A DNA stretch of 42,500 nucleotides from Prorocentrum cordatum (taxonomy: Eukaryota > Sar > Dinophyceae > Prorocentrales > Prorocentraceae). Positions within the stretch are counted from its first letter, which is position 1, and each line of letters starts with the position of its first letter. Made by a program: the position numbers and the translations under genes. The notes beneath the pieces are model-generated. The model made no database searches and had not been told where the DNA came from. It was given only the letters and a program-made list of their open reading frames with translations. The DNA lies in the NCBI GenBank assembly GCA_963575745.1, contig CAUYUJ010020728.1:107501-150000 (forward strand), in the 5' to 3' direction. Shown here in pieces: positions 1 through 9,386 of the stretch.

Positions 1-20
1 GATGCTGCTGATGATGATGC

Positions 21-99
<79 letters not shown>

Positions 100-100
100 G
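1..100. repeat. ATG/GAT trinucleotide microsatellite
   Basis: A nearly pure run of the triplet GAT fills the first 100 bases, with two early interruptions (GCT and GCGAT). The poly-Met reading it creates is an artefact. The array begins at the window edge, so its true length is unknown. Confidence 0.97.
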
Positions 101-110
101 GATGGAACAA

Positions 111-558
111 AGAGGAGGAGAGAGGAGGAGGAGGGAGAGGAGGAGGAGGAGGGAGGAGGAGGAGGAGGAGGAGGGGGGGGGGGGAGGAGGAGCAGGAGGA
201 GGAGGAGGAGGAGCAGCTGCGTTAACCATCGACCCTATTGCACGCAGCGTGAGCGTGAGGAGAAGAAGGAGGGAGCAGGAGGAGGAGGAGGAGGAGGAGG
301 AGGAGGAGGAGGACAGGAACGACGACAAGGGAGCGTGGAGGGAAGATGTAGGAAGAGAGGGAAGGACCAGGAGGAGGTCGAGGGAGGCAGTGGGAGAACG
401 AGGAGGAGGAGGGAGCAGGAGGAGGAGGAGGAGGAGGAGGAGGAGGAGGATGATGAGGAGGAGGAGGAGGAGGAGGAGGAGGAGGAGGAGGAGGAGAGGG
501 AGGAGGGGGAGGAGGTCGGGGGAGGAAGAGGAGGAGTAGGAGAGGAGGTGAGAGGAGG
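111..558. repeat. GGA trinucleotide tract, purine strand on +
   Basis: This is a compound GGA/GAG tract with three dense blocks (about 111-213, 258-313 and 400-558) separated by degenerate purine-rich DNA. Open frames run through it in several frames on both strands (poly-Glu, Arg or Gly on +, poly-Ser or Pro on -). They follow from the triplet and are not genes. Confidence 0.95.
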
Positions 559-746
559 TACATGAGTAAGAGTAGCGCGAGAAAGGAACACATAAGCAGG
601 GAACGGGCAGGAGGAGCGGGGTTTCGAGAGGTCATGCGACAGGCCATCAGCCAAGGTACTAGCTTGGACCACATGCTCCGTGAGTGCAGGGATGCGCGCG
701 TGCCTGGACTGATGAAGGCACGGACGGAGCGGGCCGCTGGAGCCCA

Positions 747-769
747 CCGTGGGTGCATTTTGGCTCACG
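747..769 (+). other. Spliced-leader-like relic
   Basis: The 12 bases CATTTTGGCTCA (756-767) equal the 3' part of the conserved dinoflagellate spliced leader. CCGT, the leader's 5' start, lies five bases upstream instead of the expected three before this block. It sits about 100 bp upstream of the likely ATG (869) of the collagen-like gene. Such relics are known where a trans-spliced mRNA was copied back into the genome. A chance match cannot be excluded. Confidence 0.4.
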
Positions 770-868
770 TTCTGCGCGCCAGACATTACTTCCATTACGT
801 GCGAAGCGCCCCTGCTCTCCGACTGCCGTGTTCTTGGGTCGGGCGGGCCTTCCGTGCGTCGGCGCGGG

Positions 869-2430
869 ATGGAGCGGATGCACGACGGTGCGGGATGGAG
901 CGTCGATCGTCTGGAGCAGAGAGTCGAGGAGATGATCGAGTACCGCATGAGTGGGATCGAGCACCACATGGTCCGTCTTCTGGAGCAGAGAGTAGACGTC
1001 GCGATCCATGGGCTGGAGCAGAGGATGGAGCAGAGAACAAACGCTGCGATCCAGGAAGGTTCGATCCGACGGCTGCAGGAAAGAACAAACGCTGTAATGG
1101 AAGCATTCCAATGGGCGGTGACCAATTTAGAGGGAAGTCAGAAAGATGCCGAGAGGCGTCTTACAGAATTGGAGCAGCAGAGCGTCGTGCTGCCACAGCC
1201 GGGCGACATCGCCATGCCGCCACAGTCCGACGGAGCCGCCGTGGACTTACCGCAGCTCCTCGCGGACACCGTCGAGAGGATCAAGTGCCTTTCGATCAGG
1301 GTCGCTATAACTGAGAACGACATCGACACCCTCAAGGCCATGGAGCCCATTCCAGGCCCGCCCGGCCCCCAAGGCATCCAGGGAATCGAGGGCCCGCATG
1401 GCAGGGAGGGCCCCGTGGGGCCCCCGGGCGAGGCGGGGCCCCCTGGCGCCAGGGGCCCCTGCGGGCCACGGGGCCCCCCCGGGCCAGAGGGCCCCCCTGG
1501 CGCCCGGGGCGAGCGCGGAGAGAAGGGCGCAGATGGCCAGCGGGGCCCGACCGGAGAGCGCGGCGTGCAGGGCCACCCAGGGCCACAAGGGCTGCAGGGC
1601 GAGAAGGGGGAGCGCGGCGCCAGGGGCGACCCGGGGCCCAGGGGCCCGGAGGGCAGCGCCGGCCCTCAGGGCGAGCAGGGGCCGCGCGGGCCGGAGGGGC
1701 CCGTGGGCCCCGAGGGCCCCGGAGGCGACCCTGGGCCCCCTGGGCCCGCCGGGCCCGCGGGCTTGCAGGGGCCGCGGGGCGAGGCCGGCGCCGCGGGCAG
1801 CCCCGGGCCGTGCGGGCCGCAGGGCCCGCCCGGCAGGACCGGGGCGGCGGGCACGGAGGCCCCCTCAGCTGCTGCCTCGCCTCTTACCCTTCCCGCTCCT
1901 ACTTTCACACTCTCCTTCCTCCCCGCCCGTGCTTCTCCTCGCCCTCGTCGTGGTCCTCCTCCTCCTCCTCCTCCTCCTCCTCCTCCTCCGTTTTGCTCCT
2001 CCTCCTCCTCCTCCTCCTCCTCCTCCTCCTCCTTCCCGCCCGTCCTTCCCGTCGTCGTCGTCGCCGCCGCCCTCCTCCACAGGGGCCAGTCGCGTTCTCG
2101 ACGACGATGGTGGGCCCCGCCGGGCCGACGGGCGCGCCCGGTGCGCGGGGGCCGCAGGCCGGGGCAGCCAGAACCACAGGGGCAGTGAGATCCGCCTGGA
2201 ATCCTGACCTTCCTGGGGCTGGAGAAGGGATGAAACCGAGGAGGACGAGGAGGAGGAGGAAGAGGAGGAGGAGGAGGAGGAGGAGGAGGAGGAGGAGGAG
2301 GAAGAGGAACAAAGGAGCAACAAAGGAGGAGCAAAGGAGGGGCAGGAGGAGGAGGAGGAGGAGGAGGAGGAGAAGGATGCAGAGGAGCAAAGGAGGAGCA
2401 GGAACAGGAGGAGGAGGAGAAGGAGGATGA
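869..2430 (+). CDS. Coiled-coil and collagen-like protein, two exons
   Basis: Best model: exon 1 at 869-1858 (330 codons) and exon 2 from 2083. The first in-frame ATG is at 869. Residues about 10-100 are rich in Glu, Arg, Leu and Gln with heptad-like spacing, suggesting a coiled coil that could nucleate trimers. After a linker, residues 163-330 (1355-1858) are 56 uninterrupted Gly-X-Y triplets, rich in GPP, GPE, GER and GAR. Exon 2 opens with one further triplet and seven other residues, then five Gly-X-Y triplets ending at 2157. After that it runs into a GAG tract giving an implausible Arg-rich tail to the stop at 2428-2430. The true 3' end is therefore uncertain, and another splice near 2158 is possible. 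No signal peptide is evident from this start; a frame open further upstream could add one. Likely a structural, perhaps extracellular, trimeric protein. Collagen-like is firm; function is unknown. Confidence 0.7.
1859..2082 (+). other. Probable GC-AG intron containing a TCC tract
   Basis: The collagen register ends at codon GAG (1856-1858), followed directly by GC. It resumes in a different frame at GGG (2083), directly after a pyrimidine-rich stretch ending CCACAG. Removing the 224 bases joins Gly-Thr-Glu to Gly-Pro-Val in phase 0. GC donors are established for dinoflagellate introns. The interior holds TCC repeats at about 1952-2034, which may act as an oversized polypyrimidine tract. The alternative is a tract inserted into a former exon. 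Confidence 0.6.
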
Positions 2431-2452
2431 GGAGGAAGAGAGGGAGGAGGCG
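2238..2452. repeat. GAG/GGA tract, purine strand on +
   Basis: A purine-rich GAG tract of about 215 bp with occasional AAG, CAAAG and GCAG interruptions. It lies just downstream of the collagen-like exon and has the opposite strand polarity to the TCC tract in the preceding intron. The two could pair as an imperfect inverted repeat. Confidence 0.95.
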
Positions 2453-2483
2453 TTCTGGTAAAAGGGCCCAGGTTACTGTGCAA

Positions 2484-2503
2484 CCGCTGGCCTTTGGCTC
2501 ACG
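2484..2503 (+). other. Second spliced-leader-like relic
   Basis: CCGCTGGCCTTTGGCTCACG resembles the dinoflagellate leader, sharing CCG, a GCC and TTTGGCTCA, with a one-base gap and several mismatches. It shares TTTGGCTCACGT with the match at 756-770 and lies about 540 bp upstream of the gag-like remnant. Weaker than the first match. Confidence 0.25.
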
Positions 2504-2943
2504 TCCTCGTTACCGCGTCACGAAACCTTGAGAGGACCCTTGTTTGTCTTCTTGGGCAACAAAATGCCCTATCCTTACGACCACACTTCGACAAACTGTA
2601 GCATGGTAGCAAAACAAGGTTAATGCAGCGAAACCAGGAGTCGGGATACCTACCACGGGAAAGGATGGATCGAACACTGCCTCACCATCTTCGGGCTTGC
2701 CTGCCCAACGGCTAACAAGCAAGGCGCTTATGGGTTCATCAAAGTCGCCCTATAAGCTAACTGCGACGCAATGACAAGTTACTTGCACGGAACAGAACCC
2801 ACGCACATGTAGCCAACAGCTGTCCAATTATCCGGCGATGTCATTAATGAAAATGTCTGGCACATCCAACGCAGCAGTGCTGAGCATAATCATCCGCGAG
2901 AACAGACACGATGCAGACACGGCTGTTGTGAAGTCGCGAGTGG

Positions 2944-4343
2944 TTGAGATGGAACACCCGAAAAACACATGCTCACGAACGTAATGCTCGCACGCATCGC
3001 CGACTAGGTAGGTCGAACCGAAACAGTATGCATCCAAGGCCCACAAGCGTGTCCAAAGCCATCCAGCCTCTAGATAGCTCCAGTGGGGACTGGACGAAAT
3101 TCCGTGCTTGGACCGAGGGACTCCTTAATGTTCGGGCGCAGGTCAACATTGGTAACCGCAAGGCGATGGCGACATTGAGTTCGAATGGGCGGAGCGGTAC
3201 CATTTCCAAGCGAGGAAGGCGATACTATGACAATGCTAAGCGGACGAATTACGGCGGCGGGCTACAGCATGGTCGCCTTGAAGAACAGTGAGAAAAAACA
3301 CCAACGGGAAGAGGAACATAATATGGTGCACGAGGACGAGGTCAGTAAAGTAGATGAAAACTTTTGGTGCGTAGTGGTGCGTATTCATTGAGACACGGGG
3401 GGGGCATCGAGACGCGAGGTAAATCTAATCGGCCAAGGGACGGTGAAGGATTGATCGCCTACATGAAGACATATTCGCGGTGCTTTGCGGTAGCGGCAGT
3501 AGTTTTATCGGCCGAGACGAGTTCAGCCATGAACCCCGCGAGGCCCAATCAGGTAAGTGATGCTTCGGTTCTGTGCAACAGTGGAGCGCGCTAGTGGTCA
3601 ACGTGGAAGCAGAGGGGAAATCTTATGAGCTGCCTCGTCCCTACAGGATAATTGTGCTGAGCATCATACAGCATCATCATGCCGCACGCAGGAGGGTTTA
3701 TTAACGATTGGCAGCGCGACTGCTTGAAGACGCCTGGTTCACTAATTTCGGAATCAGTTCCGAAGATGTGCTTCAGATGCGAGGATTGGGCGCGCAAGAG
3801 TCGACCACATGGTAACACCAACAGCAGCGATGCCCTAGACATCGGGGACGCCACTAACAAGGAGAAGCGAGATGACTCAGGCATTTGCACGGGAAGATCA
3901 CAAGATGAGCACGACGACAAGGTTAACTTGTGACCTGCAGGGGATGACGGAAATATTTGGCGGAAGGAAGACCAATGCTGGGGATGCGCAGATGTGGACG
4001 CAGTCAATCAAGGAAAAATCAAAGGCACATGATTTGCTACAAGCGTGACAGAAGGGGCCACCATCGCCGAATAGTGCAAGGACAAGGGCGCTGGCAATAA
4101 CAGTGGCAAGGGCAAGTGCACAGGCACGAGCAAGCGGGCCGAAATGGCACAGCATATATTATATACAGAGGGCATGAGGGATCTGGCAAACCAGCAAACC
4201 AGATGGGCGGCGAGCAGAACGGCAGAGGATACGCGCTCATGAACGACCGAGAACATTACAGATGTGGCTTGAAAAGACAGATTGCTGCTCACTGCGCCAA
4301 GTGCGCAAAACACGCAGGGAAGGCAAGCAATGATCAAAACTGA
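2944..4343 (+). pseudogene. Copia-like retroelement gag remnant, frameshifted
   Basis: I read this as the Gag part of a Ty1/copia-like element, broken into several frames. Frame 1, from the ATG at 3028, has a segment around GDWTKFRAWTEGLL. Frame 2 gives DEVSKVDENFWCVVV near 3340-3380. Frame 1 gives GEGLIAYMKTYSRCFAVAA from 3442. Frame 3 gives EAEGKSYELPRPYRIIVL near 3606-3660. Frame 1 returns with INDWQRDCLKTPGSL and an LDIGDA motif near 3840. These follow, in order, the pattern I know from dinoflagellate retroelement Gag. The C-terminal zinc knuckle is HYRCGLKRQIAAHC (about 4254-4295): compared with CX2CX4HX4C, the first Cys is His and the metal-binding His is Gln. At least four frame changes and internal stops mean no intact protein can be made. 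Protease and pol are expected downstream; only the RT end is recognisable, at 9.4 kb. Confidence 0.6.
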
Positions 4344-4843
4344 CACAACCGCCGACAGCCACAGCGAGAAATCTCCCCGAGTTGCTACGAGGCAACCTTG
4401 GACCACCCGGACAGATTTGAAAGCCCGCGGGGGGGCCCGACTAGGGCGAGGAGGAACGCGGCGCGTGATGTGAAACGCTCATGGCGAAGTGCCAGGCATA
4501 TGGCCACTGCCGGGCGCCCGGATGCGAAGTGAGAGCGGTCGAATTGGGCAACCGACGGCGCCGACCAAATGAGGAAGGCCGCGCCAGGCGCGGCCCCGAG
4601 TCAAACGTAGAAGTGGCGGCAGCGACCGCGGGCTCGAGAGCCTGCGGCGCCGCTGGGCCGCCCGGCGCCGGCCATCCACTTCCAAGTCGGGCGCGCGGGA
4701 GCTTCCGGGGGCGGGCGACGCTGCAGCTCGGCTGGCGACGCAGAAGTGCAGCACCATGGACAGCGAGTAAATTCGGGGTAACATGAATCGAGAGACGGAG
4801 TCGCGATGTCCGTGCGAGTCGCCGACGCAGTGTTGGAACCGGT
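4344..4843. other. No recognisable gene; GC-rich post-gag sequence
   Basis: GC-rich DNA between the gag remnant and the inserted MITE. A protease domain is expected here in a copia-like order, but no Asp-Ser/Thr-Gly motif in a convincing context was seen. The open frames of about 100 codons on both strands (4479-4786) have no recognisable features. Confidence 0.4.
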
Positions 4844-5020
4844 GTTAAGTCGGGTCTGTCCCTCTACAGGGGGGGTGTTCAAAATTAGTCGACGCATGGT
4901 CAGGGGGCGATGTTCGTTTTTATCTTGTATGTTTCATGATTATTTGTTTCTGACATGCGTTGGACTACTGTTAATTTTCCGTCGAGAGTCGGCCTGCAGC
5001 GGGACAGGCCCGCCTCGAAA
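4844..5020. mobile_element. MITE-like element, family A copy 1
   Basis: The left end reads GTTAAGTCGGGTCTGTCCC and the right end carries GGGACAGGCCCGCC, an imperfect terminal inverted repeat. The interior is AT-rich (TTTTTATCTTGTATGTTTC) and unlike its GC-rich surroundings. It matches copies at 14179-14333 and 26487-26648. Flanks show a weak possible duplication (GGAACCGG on the left, GAAACCAG on the right). No coding capacity. It sits inside the decayed retroelement, so it is a nested insertion. Confidence 0.75.
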
Positions 5021-6654
5021 CCAGCGCGAGACGCGGCTGCAGGCGGGGGCCGCGATCCACGGGCGCAGCGGGGCATTTCACTTCGCCATCAGGGCCCCGA
5101 AAGTCACCGGCAAAAGGCCGGCCCAGCAGGCGAGCGAGGAAGATGGCAAGAAGGATTGTCCGAGCAGGGGCTCCTCCAGGAGAGCCTCGCCCCTTTGGCC
5201 CAGTGAGTCCCAGTGATCAAACCAGGAAGTTCGCGATGAACGGGAAGAAGGCAGAGACCGCCGCGCGGGCGCTAGTGCGATTGAAACCGTCGCTGGCGAG
5301 GTGCATGACGCGGCTGCAACTGATGGGGGCCGAAGCAGCGACGAGAGTGACGCGGGGCTCTCGCCCCGGCAACGCAGAAGTGGAAGCGCGCGGCGTCGGC
5401 CACTCACCGCGCCGCAACTGCCGCCCCCGCTGCGCGCGAGGTGGGGGGAAGTGGGAGGCTCGCGAGATGAGACAGGACCGATCTTGATGGAATGCCCGCG
5501 ATCGCCGCTGATTTCGCGCGGCCCAAGAACAAATGCTCGCGGAACAAATAACACCCAGAGAGAGCACAGTGGGGGAACGGAAGCAGGCCGCCCAAGTTTG
5601 GTCACACCGCGCAGCAAACGGCTAATCTGGAGCAGCGATCGCATCGGGGATAGAGCGGGCAGCTACCCAACCAAGGCGATGGGATATGTGATATCGTTCG
5701 CAGGTCACCGCGACGACGTGCTCAAGAGCGACGGCGAGTCTTCCGAAACGGCGCTAAAAGAGGCAGCGCGGTCGTCATTGGCGATGTCGGCGGAATTTGG
5801 AATATGTCCTGCAGGTGGCACTGCTGCTAACGGAGAAGTAGAGCAGTCAGAACCGCCCGAGGGCGCGCGAGAACATTCAATAGCGCGCGGGGGGGGGTAT
5901 GATATTGAGCTCGCAGAGGATCGCCGCCCAACGCTGGTGATGGTCTCATCCGCCCCATCACTGGTTGACGCAAGTTCACCAGTGGGGATGGCGGGAGAAC
6001 CGCTCGCGAACGCTGTCGGAGACGAATTTACGGCGCCGTTGCCGGGATTCTTCGAGCGTGCGCGATGTATCTCAAGGTCGGAACCAAAGGTCGACTTAAG
6101 CTGGAGCCCAGTGGGAGCCCAGAGTTTCTCTAATCGCATATGATGAGAGTCAAGGACTCACCATTGGCACTAAATAGGGCGCCACGACATTCCCGGATCA
6201 TCGACGACAGGGCAGCGAGGAGGAGAGGGGTCGATTTGATGAGATGAACCCGGCAGAGGGGTCGCCGCGGCAACCAGGCCAGAACATTATGAGCAACGGG
6301 GCGCAGCCATTGGCAATTGCCCGCGCGCCGTCGCCTCCAGCGAAGTCGGAAAGAGGAAATGCCAGGCCGCGGGCGGTGGGAGGAGCGGCGGTTCAAAATG
6401 CCGCGCTCATCAAAATTGGCGCCGCCCAAGGGCGCCGCGCACGTCGGGCGAGCCAGACGCGAGCTCCACGATGCGGGATGCATGGCCAGAGTTATGCCCT
6501 AATCAGAGCTTGCCTCTGTAGGGGTCCTAGCGGATTCATGCGGTTAGGCTAGCTGCGTCGCCGATTGTGTGCGGCGGCGCGCCCCGGTGCCAGGGCGCCC
6601 GGGAGCTGCTTCGCCGATTTCGGCGGCCCGCCCGGGCCCGGGTACTTGGGTGCC
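5021..6654. other. Unassigned GC-rich region, probable retroelement interior
   Basis: The longest frame is 5301-6143 (+), 280 codons from a GTG, with no recognisable motif. A comparable frame exists on the minus strand (5705-6139). At this GC content neither is strong evidence for a gene. By position between gag and RT it should hold protease and integrase sequence of the copia-like element. I could not identify either, so it may be heavily decayed or replaced. Confidence 0.35.
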
Positions 6655-7249
6655 CCGTGGCCCTATAGCCTTAGCCCAATTGCCCAGCCCTATAGCCCAC
6701 TACCCCCCCCTATAGCCTTAAAGTCCTATAGCCCTAGCCCTATGGCCCTTGAGCCTCAGAGCCCTACCGCCCTATAGCCCAATAGCCTTACAGCCCTGTA
6801 GCCCTATAGCCCTCTTACCCTATAGCCCTATAACCCTATTGCCTAATAGCCCCATAACACTATAGCCCTATAGTACTAAACCCTACAGCCCAATAGCTAT
6901 AGCCCAATAGCCCCATAGCGATACAGCCCAATAGCCCTATAGTACTATAGCCAATCGCTCTGTAGCCCTATGGCCCTATAGCCCATGCCCCTATAGCCAT
7001 GCAGCCTCATAGCCCGATGGCCCCGTGGCCCTATAGCCCACTAGCCTCGCAGCCCTATAGCCCTCGTGCCCTGTAGCCCTATAGCCCAAGAGCCCTATAG
7101 CACTCTAGCCCTATAGCCCTTTAGTACTATAGCCCTACAGCCCTATAGCCCATGGCCCTATAGCGCTACATCCCCATAGCCCTATAGCCCCGGAGCCCTA
7201 TAGCCCTATAGCCCCGTGGCCCTGTAGCCGAATTGCCCGATTGCCCTAA
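6655..7249. repeat. CCCTATAG octamer minisatellite, about 600 bp
   Basis: An irregular array built on an 8-base unit CCCTATAG (complement CTATAGGG), with frequent variants such as CCCAATAG, CCCCATAG and CCTTAG. Units vary by one to three bases, so the array is old. It resembles a degenerate version of telomere-type repeats (TTTAGGG) but the unit length differs. It lies inside the retroelement remnant and has no coding content. Confidence 0.9.
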
Positions 7250-7557
7250 AATGATTATGATTGGGGTTGTCTCCGGTATCACTGAGTGATTGAGTGGCTA
7301 GCATTGCAAGAAGTGTCCCGCGTTCAAGCCGTGAGTCAGATTTGACGTGATTTGACTTGGCGGCCATGGCGGAGATGGACAGGCGCGAGGAATGATCATG
7401 CATTCACGCCCGTAAAAGAGCACGAGTAAGCAGTGAGTCGCCTGCTGCTCAAGTGAGGATGAGGAAGTGATCTGATCGGAATGCATCGGCGGGCTCGCCT
7501 GGGGCCATTTGGCCCAGGGAAAGCGCCGGGACTGAGGAGTGGCGCAGAAACCTTAAC
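7250..7557. other. No gene seen between octamer array and ORF remnants
   Basis: About 300 bases of unique, moderately GC-rich DNA. Only short shadow frames on the minus strand, no motif and no repeat match elsewhere in the window. Confidence 0.4.
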
Positions 7558-8234
7558 TTGGAGAACGGATCTCCAACGAGAGGGCCGCGCACGGTAAATG
7601 CGGGACAACGGGCAAAACGACAGCATCAAGCGGCGGCCGGCGCGCGGGCGGCAACGCCCCCGCTGTCAGACCCCATGGCGAGGTTGGCTGAATTTGAAAA
7701 AAGAGTGGACGCGACCGAGGAGAGGCGTTCCTCAAGCAGCCTGAAATCAACTGCAGATGCGTTCCCTGGGGGTGACCAACAAGCCGAAAACAGCAACCAG
7801 GTGGATGAAAGAGACGAGATGATGGGGGGGAATAACCCAAGGGCGTCTGGCAATTGGAAGCGATGAGACAACTGCGAGATGAAAAACAAGAACGGGGCAC
7901 ACCAGAGCCCGAGGAAGTTCATGACAATTGTCGCCAAGTGAAGGTGCACGGAAAGAGCCACGCCGTAGCGCGCGCCCATGTCAACGAGGCGAACTCGCCC
8001 GTCAGAGCAACGGGAATGGCGGACGAGATGGGTTTGACGCCGGGACTCGCCATGAACCTGGCCACGCGCGATGAGCAAGGCCCCATGAATTTGTCAAGCG
8101 CCTGCAGCGAGACGCAGTTCAAATCAGATAGTGAAGAGCAAAGCAACTTCATTTCTTGTGGCAATCCCGACGCGCGCGACATTCGGCCGAATCATGATGT
8201 CCAACCACCGGCGAATGGAAGCGGGGGCAACTAA
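7558..8234 (+). pseudogene. Unassigned coding-like remnant in retroelement interior
   Basis: Two overlapping + frames (7558-7866 and 7854-8234) have protein-like, charge-balanced composition. The first contains a short helical stretch LAEFEKRVDATEERR. The second contains EEVHDNCRQVKVHGKSH followed by a run rich in Glu and Asp. The His/Cys pattern faintly recalls the zinc-binding start of a copia integrase, which is expected between gag and RT, but no catalytic Asp-Asp-Glu set was found. A frame change near 7855 links the two. Identity is unproven; position is the main argument. Confidence 0.3.
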
Positions 8235-9386
8235 GGAAAATATGTCATATGGCAGGACAAATGTTCGACGCCCCATGGAACTATGCGACGCGCAGAAACG
8301 CAGCGGATTTAATTTTCTATCTGGGCACCTAGGGCCTGCGCCCCAGTTGGCGCGCCCTGCCGATTCAAAGAATGCCGAGGGGCTCCCGCGTTGAGTTGCG
8401 TAGGGAAGACGCGCGCAGCAACGGGGCGACTTCCAAGTATCACGGGGAAGAGTGGGCACTTCAAAGGTCGGCCAGGTTCGCGGCGAACTCGCTGCTGATA
8501 GGTGCAGAGTTGGGCAATGCAAGGCAAGGGGGGCCATCGCCATGCTGATCTCGCAGGAGGAGGAGGAGAAGGAGGAGGAGGAAGAACCGAGATGTCCAAA
8601 GTGAATTCCGAGAGGCTCTGCAAATCCACGCGAGCAGGGCTGACCAAGTAAATGAGGGGCGACGACAGGAGTGGATGGGTTCAAGGAGGGCGACGTCGGC
8701 GGCCTCAACTACGCCGGCCATAGGGAGACGCGACGGAAAAGAGACGGACACCACGACGGGCAAGAAGCCGGTGAAAATCCACGGACGAGGAAGGATGGCA
8801 ACGCCAAAAGACAGATGCTACCAGGGCCCGACGGAGCTCGCGCGCGAGGCGAGTGACCAAAGACAGCGGCATTGGACATGTCATTAAAAAACAGGGGCGT
8901 AAACCGAATAAGTGGGTGGGAGAGGTGACGTGCATTTGAATAAGGGGCCCAGCAATACCGTCTCCGAATCCATATTGTTACTACTACCCACGTTAAAGTT
9001 AATTTGGAAAATGGCGACCGCGCCCCTGCGATGTCGGCGCGACCTCCAATGTCGATAGACGCCCCTCTAATGTTGGGGGCAGGGCAAAAGTGGCCTGGCT
9101 GGGGACGACTCGGAAGTTCGATGATGACCGACATGAGAGGGGCGGCGCATGCAATTACCTCGCAGTCACCGTTATCCTGTTCAGTAGCTCCCCACAAACA
9201 TTTCAGCCACGTAAGACATTTTTGGGGGTAATGTTGACGGGGGTCATAGTGATAACACAGCCACCAATGCAGGGGTTAAAGTACCAACAGAGCCACCAGT
9301 GCAGATGTGTGGAGGGCGACCACCAGGGTTGAAAGCGCCAGTCGGTTGCGAGAGCTGTGGGGGAATCGCCAGCGCTGCGCCGGTCA
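8235..9386. other. No clear gene; decayed interior upstream of RT
   Basis: Contains a 30-bp GGA cluster near 8556-8585 and several short frames on both strands without recognisable motifs. By position this should be the integrase C-terminus and the RT leader of the copia-like element. I could not confirm this. Confidence 0.35.

Noticed and set aside
5301-6143. 280-codon + ORF
   Set aside because: GTG start, a competing minus-strand frame of similar quality, no motif. At this GC content such frames arise by chance. Left as unassigned retroelement interior.
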